In this document: positions 17,411 through 28,100 of the stretch, in pieces | Layout of the letters: each line of letters starts with the position of its first letter | Numbering within the stretch: position 1 is the first letter of the stretch | Assembly: GCF_051400755.1 (NCBI RefSeq) | Contig: NZ_JBLFFL010000007.1 | Span: 124,001-188,000 of the forward strand | Reading direction: 5' to 3' | Source: Parapedobacter sp051400755 | Lineage (GTDB): Bacteria > Bacteroidota > Bacteroidia > Sphingobacteriales > Sphingobacteriaceae | DNA: 64,000 nucleotides | The notes under the pieces: generated by a model | The model's database searches: none | What the model saw: only the letters and a program-made list of their open reading frames with translations | Told to the model about the DNA's origin: nothing | Made by a program: the position numbers and the translations under genes

Positions 17411-18654
17411 TCTTTCTTGATCTTGATGAAAAACAACGACCACGTGGCCAACAACAGCAAACCGGCCGCGATGAGGTATATAATGGACAGGTTTATCTGG
17501 GCATCTTTTAATGCACCGCCTACATAGACCATCAATCCGCCTGCAATGGTACTCAGGAAATTCAACACCCCATAAGCTGTGGCAGCATAGCGGCTATCCG
17601 CCACCTGCCTGACCACCGGCATGAGATTGGCGTCGTTGAATCCACGTGCCATTCCGAAGATAAACATGGCAACGATCGCTATTAGAAAAACCGGTGTCCA
17701 TGACATCAGCATCAAAAAGGGTGCCCCCACCGTAAACCCGATCAGAATGACCAAAATGCGTGCCCGGGGATTTGTCCGAAACCACCGGTCTGCCCAGAGC
17801 CCCCCCAGCAATACGCCAATGAATGAACCGATCTGCGGATAAAGGGTGGCCGATATGCCCGCTTCTCCCAGTCCAAGTGCAAACTGATCCTTCAAAAAAG
17901 TAGGCAGCCAAGCATATATCAACCAGTTAGCAATTCCCAACACCACAAAATAAAACAGCAGTATGAGATAAGATCGCTCGGTCAGCAACGATTTAATCGC
18001 CGCAACCAGCTGAACCGGTTCTTTCACCTGAATATCATTTTCAGCTACCGATGCGTCCGCATCCCTACCCTTGTCCCGCAGAAGAAACAAGAGAAAAATA
18101 GCATAAATGCAACCAAACGCCCCGAATACCTGGAAGCCATAGCGCCATCCCCAAATTTCCGCGATATAGCCCCCGACGCCTCCAAGGGCCAGTCCGGCGT
18201 ACAATCCACTGAAATGCAATCCGGTAGCCAAGGAGCGGGTCTTCCCCCGATGATAATCGGTGATCAACGCCAATCCAGCCGGTATGTAAAACGCTTCACT
18301 GACACCCATCACGATCCGGGCGGCGATCATCTCTTCAAAAGATGAAACCAGCCCGGTCCAGACGGTGGCCAGCGACCACACCGTGACACTAAATATGATG
18401 ACGTTCTTACGGCTATACTTATCCGCGAGGAAGCCACCGAAAGGACTGAGTATCCCGTAAGACCACAAAAATACGGACGTCAGCAAACCAAACTGGGCAT
18501 CATCCAACGTAAATTCGGACACAATGGGATCACGCATAGACGTGATCAGTATCCTATCCAGGTAGTTCAAAAACGCTACGATCCATAGTACTCCTACGAT
18601 CACCCATGGATACCAGGTGCGTGCTGTCAGTCCCTTTTTCATTTTTTCAGTCAT
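17404..18654 (-). CDS. MFS transporter, anion:cation symporter (NanT/ExuT-like) family
   Basis: A 416-residue inner-membrane carrier with twelve hydrophobic segments. It has the ACS-family signatures NYLDRILI near the first helix and GGFLADKYSRKNV after helix 2. ACS transporters usually import carboxylated sugars (sialic acid, hexuronates, sugar acids) with protons. Its place between the NanM-like mutarotase (8-base overlap) and the second aldolase makes a nonulosonic or sugar acid the likely cargo. Specificity cannot be read from sequence alone. Confidence 0.88.
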   Translation of the reverse strand: MTEKMKKGLTARTWYPWVIVGVLWIVAFLNYLDRILITSMRDPIVSEFTLDDAQFGLLTSVFLWSYGILSPFGGFLADKYSRKNVIIFSVTVWSLATVWTGLVSSFEEMIAARIVMGVSEAFYIPAGLALITDYHRGKTRSLATGLHFSGLYAGLALGGVGGYIAEIWGWRYGFQVFGAFGCIYAIFLLFLLRDKGRDADASVAENDIQVKEPVQLVAAIKSLLTERSYLILLFYFVVLGIANWLIYAWLPTFLKDQFALGLGEAGISATLYPQIGSFIGVLLGGLWADRWFRTNPRARILVILIGFTVGAPFLMLMSWTPVFLIAIVAMFIFGMARGFNDANLMPVVRQVADSRYAATAYGVLNFLSTIAGGLMVYVGGALKDAQINLSIIYLIAAGLLLLATWSLFFIKIKKEW

Positions 18655-19774
18655 TTAGCAGTTTCCCGACCAACACCCTATTGGTGCGCACACCGGGTCT
18701 TACCTCGCCCATTGGCAAGATCACTTCACCATCCCACTCGACAAGCGGCGTGGTCACCGGAGCCCATGTACTGGCGTTGGGATTGTTTTCCGGATCAGGC
18801 TGCTGATCCGTTGGCATTGCGCCGCTGATTCGCCACGCATTGCGCCGGTTGTCATACACCAAAACTGCAGTATTAAATCCTGGGTGTTTGTCTTTCAGCG
18901 CCTCATTTTGTCCGGCCTTGCTCCCGTCATCTCCTCCAAACACCAGCAGTTGCTGACCTGTTGTGTGCACATAAGCAGGACTTGGCGCAGCAGCCACCGG
19001 ATGTGGCAAATCGCTGATTTTTTCCCATCCTTTGTTGGGCATATATCGGAATCCGTCGGTCAGGTACTTCCGTTCGGCAGACGTGCCGCTTTCGTCCGGC
19101 GCTAACGACACGCCGCTGAATAGGTAAAACGCGCCGTCCATTGCACCGGCTACGCTAAGCATCCGGGGCTCCCCTGGCCAAGTTTCCAATGCCTGCCAGT
19201 GCCTTTCGTCCGGCGGCACGCCCATATCCAGCCTCCAAAACGTACTCTTCGCCGCTTTGGCAGTGGGCGAAGCAAGTCCGCCAGCGATATAAACCACGTC
19301 GCCAATCAGGGCACCACAGGCATTTGCATTCGGTTCCGGCAGGGATGGCAGCGTATCGATGTTGACTTGGCCATCGGCATAATGCAGCATATAGGCATCC
19401 TCGTAATGCCGTTCCTGGTCTGCACCGCCAAAGATCAGCACCCGGTCTTTCCAGGTGATCGACACCCCATAACCCATCGGCCGCGGCAGCTTGCCGACCT
19501 CCTCCCAATGGTCCGCATCCTTTCGCAATACATAGATGCCATCGTTCCAGTATTTCGTGCCCCCTGTCCATGGACGGGTACCTTTTGGGAAATTAGCGCC
19601 GCCCGCCACCAGCAGCTGTCCTTGGCTTATACCTGCAAATGCCCCAGCAAACCCGACTTCATCCGGCACCTGCGGCAATTGTCGCCAGGCGAGATCCGTC
19701 CGTTCCGAATCGTGGCAGGCCTGAGCAACCGCCATTGAGAAAATCAACATATACTTATAATTACTGGTCATCAT
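18647..19774 (-). CDS. nanM: Cyclically permuted mutarotase, NanM-like Kelch propeller lipoprotein
   Basis: A 375-residue exported protein with a lipobox-like Cys (AVAQACHDS, about 16-24), followed by a Kelch beta-propeller. Blade motifs include LLVAGGANFPKGTRPW, VLIFGGADQERHYEDAY and LLVFGGDDGSKAG. The GGANFP and LP-P-GYG elements are typical of N-acetylneuraminate mutarotases, which speed interconversion of sialic acid anomers after sialidase action. It begins within the last four bases of the N-acetylneuraminate lyase gene and overlaps the MFS gene, so these are translationally coupled. Confidence 0.88.
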   Translation of the reverse strand: MMTSNYKYMLIFSMAVAQACHDSERTDLAWRQLPQVPDEVGFAGAFAGISQGQLLVAGGANFPKGTRPWTGGTKYWNDGIYVLRKDADHWEEVGKLPRPMGYGVSITWKDRVLIFGGADQERHYEDAYMLHYADGQVNIDTLPSLPEPNANACGALIGDVVYIAGGLASPTAKAAKSTFWRLDMGVPPDERHWQALETWPGEPRMLSVAGAMDGAFYLFSGVSLAPDESGTSAERKYLTDGFRYMPNKGWEKISDLPHPVAAAPSPAYVHTTGQQLLVFGGDDGSKAGQNEALKDKHPGFNTAVLVYDNRRNAWRISGAMPTDQQPDPENNPNASTWAPVTTPLVEWDGEVILPMGEVRPGVRTNRVLVGKLLND

Positions 19775-20706
19775 GAATCATAGGTGATGGAAGCCTGAGC
19801 ACTTTCTAGCGCTTCAAAAAAAGAAAGGTCATCCAATTCCTGCTGTAGTGCCGCTGCTTCATGCCCCGTAAGCGGCGTGAGCGGTAGACGGCATGTCCCC
19901 AGATCATATCCCAGCATCTTCATGATGGCGCGCTGAGAAGGTATAGGTGGATACTTCACCATTGCCCTGATCATCTTGACCAGCCGGAGCTGCAAGGATT
20001 GGGCTGCCGACATATCACCCGTATTGAAGGCCTTGATCACCTGCAGATACATTGGTGCTGCGAAGGTGTATGTACTGCCTATCGCCCCTTTAGCACCTAC
20101 GGCCAGCGCACTGAGCAACAGCTCATCATAGCCGAACAAGATATCAAATTTTCCATTTGAGTAATCCAGACAAGCTTGGTATTCATGAAGCGTCGACGCC
20201 GTGTATTTGATGCCCGCCAGATTAGGAATCTGCGCTTCACCCAACTGCAAGAACTCCACCATATCCATCCCAACACCCGTAAGGGTCGGGATGTGGTAGT
20301 AATAGAACGGTGTATGGGGTGCTGCCGATGCGATGTCGGCCATACAAGCCACCAGATTGGCTACCGAGGTGGGCTTAAAATAAAATCCAGCCACCGCTGA
20401 AATCGCGTCCGCGCCTATTTTCTCGGCATGGGCTGCTAATTTGCGCGATTCGGCGATCGCAGCATGTCCTACGTGCACCAAGACCAGCAGCCGCCCCTTT
20501 GCCACCCGCACATATTCTTCGGCCACCGTCATCCGTTCCTCAATCGTCAGATTCGGTCCCTCGCCGTTGGTGCCGCAGATAAAGATTCCTTTTAGGCCAT
20601 CCGCTACGAGCTTATCAACCAAGGGCGGAATGCCTTCGAGGTTGAGTGAGCCATCGGCATGAAAAGTTGAAAACGTGGCTGCTATAAGCCCATTAATTTT
20701 TACCAT
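19771..20706 (-). CDS. nanA: N-acetylneuraminate lyase (sialic acid aldolase)
   Basis: Splits N-acetylneuraminate into pyruvate and N-acetylmannosamine. The 311-residue TIM barrel has GTNGEGPNLT (pyruvate carboxylate loop), FYYYHIPTLTG with the family's catalytic Tyr and the lyase-specific IPxLTG, and the Schiff-base lysine in LAGIKYTAS. These points make it a true NAL rather than a DapA. KDN (the deaminated sialic acid) would also be an accepted substrate for many such enzymes. It heads the second block of the cluster, after a 56-base gap holding a perfect palindrome. Confidence 0.92.
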   Translation of the reverse strand: MVKINGLIAATFSTFHADGSLNLEGIPPLVDKLVADGLKGIFICGTNGEGPNLTIEERMTVAEEYVRVAKGRLLVLVHVGHAAIAESRKLAAHAEKIGADAISAVAGFYFKPTSVANLVACMADIASAAPHTPFYYYHIPTLTGVGMDMVEFLQLGEAQIPNLAGIKYTASTLHEYQACLDYSNGKFDILFGYDELLLSALAVGAKGAIGSTYTFAAPMYLQVIKAFNTGDMSAAQSLQLRLVKMIRAMVKYPPIPSQRAIMKMLGYDLGTCRLPLTPLTGHEAAALQQELDDLSFFEALESAQASITYDS

Positions 20707-20722
20707 GTTATTATAAATTTAC

Positions 20723-20732
20723 GAAACGTTTC
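20723..20732. promoter_or_regulatory. 10-bp palindrome GAAACGTTTC upstream of nanA, possible LacI-type operator
   Basis: A perfect palindrome in the only sizeable gap within the distal half of the cluster, 17-26 bases before the nanA start. TAAATTTA on the minus strand just after it is one base from the TAnnTTTG box. A second, locally controlled promoter here is possible. No LacI-family gene is in the window. Confidence 0.35.
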
Positions 20733-20762
20733 TCTCCACTATTAGTTAACACCAGTCTGATC

Positions 20763-22190
20763 TTACCAGTCATCGGTCTTAAACGATGACGCCGGCAGCC
20801 CTACTGAATTGTATAAATCGCCGACCACCCAATCTTTAAATGCATAGCGCACGCTTACCGGTTTGGCAATCCGCTCGCAAGTCACCACGATTTCGTCCTT
20901 CGCTACAATCTGTGCTTCAGCCGGGTAAAATACCCGGTCCGCGCCAGCCATCTCAAAATGCAGCAATACCTGGCCGGACGCCGTCAAGCCCTCAGCCACA
21001 TGATCAAAATAAAGCCGCATGGTCTCTCCATCAACCGTTGTACGTTTCAGCTCGGGACTGAATACTTCTCCGTGCTTCTTTTTATACGTTTCTGCCAACA
21101 CGAGGTTGGATAACCGATTGGCAACAGTCGTTTTATCCGGCGGATGTATGGTGCTTTCCAAACCGACATCCATGGTGACCACCATCCCCGCATTCGGGAT
21201 TTCATCCGCTGCGTCCGATTGCGCTTCACGCAGGTAGGCGGACTGAAGGCTGCCATCGTATTTAAACGGCGCAATCTGCATGTAATAGAATGGGAACTCG
21301 CCTTGTTCCCACCGTTGCCGCCAGCCGCGTACCATACCGGCAAACCAATCCGCGTACCGATCGGCTGTGCCGCGGTTTCCCTCACCCTGATACCATATCG
21401 CGCCTTTTATCCCATAACCCAAAATCGGATTGATCATGGCATTAAACAGCACTGTTGGAGTGTTTTTAGTGACCTTTTCGGGCACTGGTTGACCTGCGAG
21501 TTCCGGAAAGGAGTTTAGCGTGGTCGAATCCATCCACGCTTGGACCTGTGTGCCGCCATAAGCGGATTGGAGGATACCGACGGGCACATCAAGTTCCTCT
21601 TGCAATTTTAAGGCAAACTGATAAGCCACCGCGCTAAAGGCCGACACCGAGGCCGAGTCGGGCTGCGCCCACGTAGCATCACAGTCATCCAATGGATGTA
21701 CCGCCTGCTTTACCGGTAATCTAAACAGACGGATAAGCGGGTTACCTGCTTCTGCCATGAGTTTAGCGGCGTGCAAGATGGTATCTTTAGGCGGGTTTCC
21801 CACTCGCATTCCCATATTGGATTGACCCGAAGCCAGCCACACCTCGCCGATCAGCACATCCGTTAATACAGATTCGGTTCCGTCATTTAGGTGAATCTCA
21901 TAGGGTCCTCCCGCTTTGGGCGTTTCCACCAACAACCGCCAAGTGCTGTCACCGTTTACCTTGGCATGGTACTGCTTTCCATTCCAGGAGGTGGTGACGT
22001 TAACGGATTCACCGCCGGAGGTGCCCCAAAGCGGCACAGTCGTCTGTTGCTGCAGCACCATGCCATCGCTAAATACCGCAGGCAGCTTGATATCGGCATA
22101 GACCGAACCGAAAAGCATACCTGCCAACAACAACGCTATCAGCCTCCTATAACTGGTTGTACTGCTACTAAATGTTTTCATGTTGTTCAT
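20763..22190 (-). CDS. Sialate O-acetylesterase (SGNH-type)
   Basis: A 475-residue secreted esterase expected to remove O-acetyl groups from sialic acids so that sialidase and lyase can act. It has a signal peptide (LIALLLAGMLFGSVYA), the immunoglobulin-like N-terminal strand region (LPAVFSDGMVLQQ), the nucleophile in WLASGQSNMGM, GAIWYQGEGN, and the late His in STIHPPDKT. Start and the upstream sulfatase stop share ATGA, so the two are coupled. Some family members act on acetylated plant or algal glycans, but the neighbourhood supports sialate. Confidence 0.88.
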   Translation of the reverse strand: MNNMKTFSSSTTSYRRLIALLLAGMLFGSVYADIKLPAVFSDGMVLQQQTTVPLWGTSGGESVNVTTSWNGKQYHAKVNGDSTWRLLVETPKAGGPYEIHLNDGTESVLTDVLIGEVWLASGQSNMGMRVGNPPKDTILHAAKLMAEAGNPLIRLFRLPVKQAVHPLDDCDATWAQPDSASVSAFSAVAYQFALKLQEELDVPVGILQSAYGGTQVQAWMDSTTLNSFPELAGQPVPEKVTKNTPTVLFNAMINPILGYGIKGAIWYQGEGNRGTADRYADWFAGMVRGWRQRWEQGEFPFYYMQIAPFKYDGSLQSAYLREAQSDAADEIPNAGMVVTMDVGLESTIHPPDKTTVANRLSNLVLAETYKKKHGEVFSPELKRTTVDGETMRLYFDHVAEGLTASGQVLLHFEMAGADRVFYPAEAQIVAKDEIVVTCERIAKPVSVRYAFKDWVVGDLYNSVGLPASSFKTDDW

Positions 22191-23653
22191 TTCATCGTGT
22201 CACTGTCCCTATTTAGCAACGCATGCATCTCTTGCCGTTTCTTCGTATATTGGGTTTGATTAGCAAGGTTTTCGGTCTCCGCTCCCGTACCGTCATAACG
22301 GTATAGTTCGGTGCCGACCACCGACGCATCGCTCAACTGCCGCCATTCGGTATACCGAAAATCTACCGTGCGTACGCTATATCCCATGACTTCAGGAGCA
22401 CCTTTGTACATCCAGGGGCGAGGGAATTGACTGAATGCCTGGCTTTTCCATGGCCTATTGGGATGTGTCAACAAGGGCTTTAAACTGACACCATCCACCG
22501 CTTCCGGATCCGGTAAGCCAGCTAAATCGGCGAGGGTTGGATAAAGATCAACCAGCTCCACAACAGCATCCGTATGCATCCCTTTGACAGACCGGCTGGG
22601 CGCTGCGATAATCAGCGGCACTCGTGTATCCAATTCAAAGTTGGTGGTTTTACACCAAAGACCCAGTTCGCCCAAATGAAAACCATGGTCGCTCAACAGT
22701 ACGATGATGGTTTCATCGAGCACCCCCTGCCGTTCCAGTTCATCCAGCACCCGGCCTATCTGCGCATCGATAAAGCTGATGCTGGCATAATAACCGTGGC
22801 GCAATTGTCGGATTTGCTCACTTGATAACGGTCCCATGTCCGGCATGTCGGTATATCCGCGCAGTTCTACACCATTGTGCAATGCAATCCCAGGTACATC
22901 CTTTGGGGGGATAGGCTGTGAAGGCATGGGGATATCCGCAGATTTATACAAATCCCAATATTTCTTGGGTGCCGAAAATGGCAAATGTGGCCGTCTGAAC
23001 CCAACCGCAAGGAAAAAACTGGTGTCTTTCAGTTCCCGAATCGCCGTTATTGCTGCGTTGCAAACCCTGCCGTCTACATATGCACTATCCGGCACATCGG
23101 CACACTCAGTGGCCGCGGCTTTCCACGAGCCCTTTGACATCAGGTTTTCGCGGAGTACATATTTGCCACCGGCGTCATCGGTCACGGACAACACTGGAGA
23201 AACCGACCAAGAAACCGGATCTTGTGCATCCGCCGGATCGTGGTAGATTTTTCCAATGGCACGCGCATCATATCCATTCGCTTTGAAATGCTGCGGCAGT
23301 GTCACCACATTTGGAAGCGCCTTCCGGAAATGCGTTTGTAAATCCCATACCTTGGTGGCGTCAGGCCGCCTGCCTGTCAACATAGAGGCCCTGGATGGGG
23401 CACAAACCGCCTGCTGGCAATACGCGCGATCAAACACCACTGCCCGATCCGCCAATCGATCGATGTTCGGGGTGATTGCTACGGAGTCGCCATAGCAGCC
23501 GAGCTGAGGCCGGAGATCATCCACCACAATGAACAGTACATTGGGTCGCCGAGGGGGCGCACCCACGGCGGCTCGTGAGTGGCTCACCATGACCGTGAAT
23601 ACCGCCAGTAACCAGCCATATTTGATTTTAAATAGGCTCATATCCGTGCCCAT
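22187..23653 (-). CDS. Secreted sulfatase, iduronate-2-sulfatase-like (S1 family)
   Basis: A 488-residue arylsulfatase-fold hydrolase with a signal peptide. The metal-binding VVDDLRPQLGCYGD comes first. Then the formylglycine signature CAPSRASMLTGRRP, with Cys as the modified residue. Next are GFRRPHLPFSAP and LLSDHGFHLGELGLW, both typical of iduronate-2-sulfatase-type (S1_7-like) enzymes. The natural sulfated substrate is unknown; within this cluster it could be a sulfated sialoglycan. The SusD stop and this ATG share TGATG, so expression is coupled. Maturation needs a sulfatase-modifying enzyme, which is not in the window. Confidence 0.9.
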   Translation of the reverse strand: MGTDMSLFKIKYGWLLAVFTVMVSHSRAAVGAPPRRPNVLFIVVDDLRPQLGCYGDSVAITPNIDRLADRAVVFDRAYCQQAVCAPSRASMLTGRRPDATKVWDLQTHFRKALPNVVTLPQHFKANGYDARAIGKIYHDPADAQDPVSWSVSPVLSVTDDAGGKYVLRENLMSKGSWKAAATECADVPDSAYVDGRVCNAAITAIRELKDTSFFLAVGFRRPHLPFSAPKKYWDLYKSADIPMPSQPIPPKDVPGIALHNGVELRGYTDMPDMGPLSSEQIRQLRHGYYASISFIDAQIGRVLDELERQGVLDETIIVLLSDHGFHLGELGLWCKTTNFELDTRVPLIIAAPSRSVKGMHTDAVVELVDLYPTLADLAGLPDPEAVDGVSLKPLLTHPNRPWKSQAFSQFPRPWMYKGAPEVMGYSVRTVDFRYTEWRQLSDASVVGTELYRYDGTGAETENLANQTQYTKKRQEMHALLNRDSDTMK

Positions 23654-25107
23654 CAATACCCGGGTGTTTGAATAATGTTGGGATTCGTATTGATCGAGTT
23701 GTTATGTACTGGCCAAAGCAAGATATTTTGCTCGCTTTCGCGACCCGCCAAACTCGACACCTCATCAAACACGACACCGAACCGGATCAAATCCCACCAG
23801 ATCTTCCCTTCCGATACAAACTCTTTCTTGCGTTCGTTCAAAATATCGTGATCGATCTGCTCTGATGAGCGGCCTGTAGAATAGAAATTTGCGGTGCCAT
23901 AAGCCCGCTCAGCGACGATATTCAACCGCTCCAAAGCCAAGGGCGAATTACCCAGTGCATTTTCAATCTCAGCACTCATCAGCAATGCATCCGCATACCG
24001 GTAGACGACAATGTCTGCGTCGAAAACGCGTGTTTGGTTCTGCCAGCTGCCCGCATATTTGTTGATCCATTGAAAGGTGGCATCCTTTGGCGCATCGAAA
24101 AAGGTTTCAAAACTGACGTTTGTCCGCTGATCATCTTCGTTTTCCGACAAAAACGCCTTGTAATCATCCGTCAGAAAAATCCACTGTTGGTGGCTGCCTA
24201 CCTTGATCGGATTTTCCACGTATTCGGTCGATATGTACTGGAGCGGCACCAAGTGATCTGCCGGATATCCGCCGGTATACTCATCCATCACATAGCTCCA
24301 AGCAAATACGATTTCCTGATTGAGTTCGCTGCTAAACACACTCGAAAAGTCTGACATCAACGCATAATTTGGATTGTCCAGTACCGCGTCGACCGCCTGC
24401 TTCGCTGAATTTAAAGCAGCATCGCCCCCTCCCCTTACCTTAGCCATCCACAGATAATAATCGGCCTGCAACAAATTGATTGCCGCCTTGGATGCCAGAT
24501 CGCGATCGGTCACCTCCTCGGGCATCAGGGAGTTTGCGGCCTCCAGGTCGGCTCGCACCTGCTCAAATACCAGATCAGCCGGGTCACGCGAAGGGTACAG
24601 ATCTTCCTGTTGCCCGGACTCAAAACCGTTCAGTAATACCGGGGCGTCGCCCCAAATGCGGCCGATCCAATAATAGCAGAAAGCACGGACAAACAGTGCA
24701 TTCGCTAATACCTTATTTTTATCAGCTTCATTGACAAACGAGATGTTCGGCGTATATTTCAGGATAAGATTGCAATCGTTGATCGTCGTATACAGGTTTT
24801 GCCAATTGGAATGGGCATGCGTACTGTTCAACTGGTTGGTAAACGGGTCGCTGTAAGTTGCATTAGTAGCCAGACCCCGACCCCATAAGCCGGAGCGATA
24901 CTCTCCCCAGAAGATATAGGCATCCGAAAACGCGAAACGCATCTCGTTGTAGACACCATACATCGCTGCAGTAGCATCGCTTTCATCCGCCCACATGGAG
25001 TTTGCCGTAATGGCACTCTCCAGATCGACGTTCAACTTATCATGACACCCATGAGACACCAATGAACAAGCAAACACGCCGATAAAGAAATATAACTTGG
25101 TTTTCAT
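23653..25107 (-). CDS. SusD/RagB-family glycan-binding lipoprotein
   Basis: A 484-residue surface lipoprotein (lipobox SHGC at about 18-21). It has the SusD layout: N-terminal TPR-like helices (NALFVRAFCYYWIGRIWGDAP), the RYADALLMSAEIENALG motif and the C-terminal ERKKEFVSEGKIWWDLIRFG. It acts as the lid and glycan binder of the SusC transporter encoded 11 bases upstream. By position it is the counterpart of the NanU proteins of sialic-acid loci, but I cannot tell ligand specificity from the sequence. Confidence 0.93.
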   Translation of the reverse strand: MKTKLYFFIGVFACSLVSHGCHDKLNVDLESAITANSMWADESDATAAMYGVYNEMRFAFSDAYIFWGEYRSGLWGRGLATNATYSDPFTNQLNSTHAHSNWQNLYTTINDCNLILKYTPNISFVNEADKNKVLANALFVRAFCYYWIGRIWGDAPVLLNGFESGQQEDLYPSRDPADLVFEQVRADLEAANSLMPEEVTDRDLASKAAINLLQADYYLWMAKVRGGGDAALNSAKQAVDAVLDNPNYALMSDFSSVFSSELNQEIVFAWSYVMDEYTGGYPADHLVPLQYISTEYVENPIKVGSHQQWIFLTDDYKAFLSENEDDQRTNVSFETFFDAPKDATFQWINKYAGSWQNQTRVFDADIVVYRYADALLMSAEIENALGNSPLALERLNIVAERAYGTANFYSTGRSSEQIDHDILNERKKEFVSEGKIWWDLIRFGVVFDEVSSLAGRESEQNILLWPVHNNSINTNPNIIQTPGY

Positions 25108-25118
25108 AATTCAGAATC

Positions 25119-28100
25119 TTATAATGTGATTTTAGCTCCAAATGAGAATCTTCTGATCGGAGGATAATTGTAGTACGATGCATTGTAGGTGGTCGAAGCC
25201 CCCACTTCCGGTGAAATCCCCTTTCCCTGCACGGCAGAGAAATAATGCAGGTTGTTCCCAGATAATGTCAGTGTTAAATCCTTCACTCCGAGCTTGCTGA
25301 AAACTTTTTCGGGCATACGGTATTGGAGCGTCACTTCCCTGATGCAAAGGTAATCGCCTTTATAATTAAAGACATCGGATGTCCTGGAAAAATTCGAGTT
25401 TCCAGCATCGGGATCATTGGCCGTAAACCGGGCATACTTCGTATCGTCACCCTCCTGCTTCCAACCCTTCATCACTTCATCCACTAAGGTATAGTTATTG
25501 GCAAAGGTATTCATGAAGTACCGCATGTACGCATTATGATTGATGGAATGACCTAATGCCCAGTCTACAAACACATTCAGGCTGAAGTTTTTATACGAAA
25601 AGGAGTTATTCAACCCGCCTGTGGTGTGTGGTACGGTCACACCGAGTTCGAATTGGTCCATGCTGTTAATTCGTCCATCACCGTTTCGATCCATCCATTC
25701 GTAATCGCCCGGCAGCTTACGTCCCCGGATGCTTTGACCATCCGTTGGATCCCATCCTTTTGCACTCTCGTCGTACCGCGCATTGGCAGCCTCTTCTGCA
25801 TTTTGCAGGATGTGATCTACCCGGTAACCCGTATACCGATACAGCGGCTCCCCTTCAGCGGTACCGCCGAAAGCCGTTCCATCGGCTAAAGTGATCCCAC
25901 CGATACGATTCCGGTCGCGGCCATTATCAGGCAGTTCCAATACCTTGTTTTTGACAAAACTCCACGTCAGTTTGGATTCCCAAGAAAATGCGCTCGTTTC
26001 GATATTCCTGGAGGTGAGTTCAAGATCATATCCATGGAACCGGACTTTGCCGATGTTGGTCTGCACATTGTTGAATCCAGCAGTATTCGGCAACTCCATG
26101 CTGAATAGCAGATCTTCCGTGATTTTGTTAAAATAGTCCGCACTGATTGAAATCCGGTTATTGACAATATTCAGATCGAAACCGGCATCGAGTTGCGTTG
26201 AGGTTTCCCAGGTAAGGTCCCTATTCGGCATAGAGGAAGTTGCACTGCCCACGTTCCCAGGCACGATACCCGCATTTCCGTTGTATCGCGCGTCAGTGGC
26301 ATACCTGCCTAATGCATCATATAAGCCGATCGAATTATTACCGGTCTGTCCATAGCTCGCTCTCAATTTCAAATAATCGACGACATTGCTATTCTCCAAG
26401 AAATGCTCATCCGAAACCACCCATCCCGCAGAAACACCGGGGAAAAAGCCCCAGCGATTTTCTTCTGCAAACAACGAAGAACCGTCGTACCGGAAAGTAG
26501 CCATCAGGAGGTATTTTTTGAGGTAGTCATAAGAAAGGCGACCGAAGTAGCCAATCAATACCTGCTCCTCGAAGTTGCTGTCCGCTCCGGTTTTATTAGG
26601 TCCTGCTGTGAGCGTCGGCACCTTATCCGAGCTGGCCCCTGTCGCACTGGCTGAAAAGGTCTTATTGTCAGTTACCTGATAGGAATATCCGGCCATCCCG
26701 GATAGCGCATGCTGGGTGCCAAAGGTCTCATCGTATGAGAGGTATGCATCTATTTTGGTTCTTCCCAATTCACCAAACTCAGATTCGGTGGTCCTAAGCC
26801 CGCTGAATTCATGCGCTTTTTCGAAATAATCAAATTGCGTCACATGATTATAATTCGAAACCTGGACATTCGCTTTCAACTGGTCCAAGATACGGTAGTC
26901 CAACCCGCCTATCAATGAAAGCCGCCTGTCCTTATTTGCTTGGTCTCTTGTATAATCCCACCAAACGGGATTAGGAGAAGACGCATTATAGCCTGGTGTT
27001 GGCCTCCCATCTGCGTAGTATATTTTCTGGGTAGCCGGAGTAGCCAGCCCCCGGGCGATCACGTTCATCTGGTTTTCGAACTGGCTTGATCCCGTTGAGG
27101 AAAAGTCGATGGCCGTGTTCACGTTTAGTCTCTCCGAAATTTTTACATCCGTTCTGGCGCGCGCGCTATACCGGGAATAACCGGTACCTAAGGCTACACC
27201 CGCGTCGTCCGTATAACCACCACTCGCGGCATACCGAAGATATTCATTGCCCCCATCGATGCCCAAGTAATAATTCTGCCAGAGCACATCGCGGTACATC
27301 AGTGATTGATAATCGTTATCTTGATAGATCAGCGTTCTGCTCGGGTCCAGCGGATCCGGCATCGAACCATAACCAGCCGGTACGGATTCGCCTTCGTTCA
27401 GGTAACGCGTCGAATAAATGGAATTTTCATCGTTCGCGGAACTGGCGGAATAGCCGGAGGAATTATTGTATTGCGGATTGGGACTCAACGCAACAGCTGG
27501 CCTCACTGTATTGATATAGTCCCGCGCATTCATGAAATCGATCAGGGTTTCCGGCTCCTGATGCGCAAGGCTTACATCGAAGGTGATCCGGGGCGCCTGC
27601 GAAGCCGAACCTTTCTTTGTCGTGATCAACACTACCCCGTTGGATGCGCGCGAGCCGTAAATGGCGGTAGAAGCAGCATCTTTCAGTACTTCAATCGATT
27701 CCACGTCGTTGGGGTTGATGCCGGAAAAAGCCCGCTCCACACCATCTACCAGTACCAACGGATCATTGGATTTATTGATAGACGACCCACCCCGTATTCG
27801 GAAAATGGCATCCGCCCCCGGTGTGCTGTTTGCCTGATACACCCGCGCACCGGCGATTTTACCTTTTAGTCCCTCACCCACCGTACTGATGGGTATGTCC
27901 CGCAGTGCCTCTCCGCCGATCTTGGTAATGGCCGATGTAATGGTTCGGCGCGACTGCGTTCCGTATCCCACCACGACGACTTCTTCCAAACTCTCGTTTG
28001 CCTCAGCTAGCGTAATGTTGACCTCGTTTGACGACGGTATAGCCGCTTCCGTTACTTCAAACCCGACGGTTGAAAAAACAAGAACTCCTCCCGAGGATGG

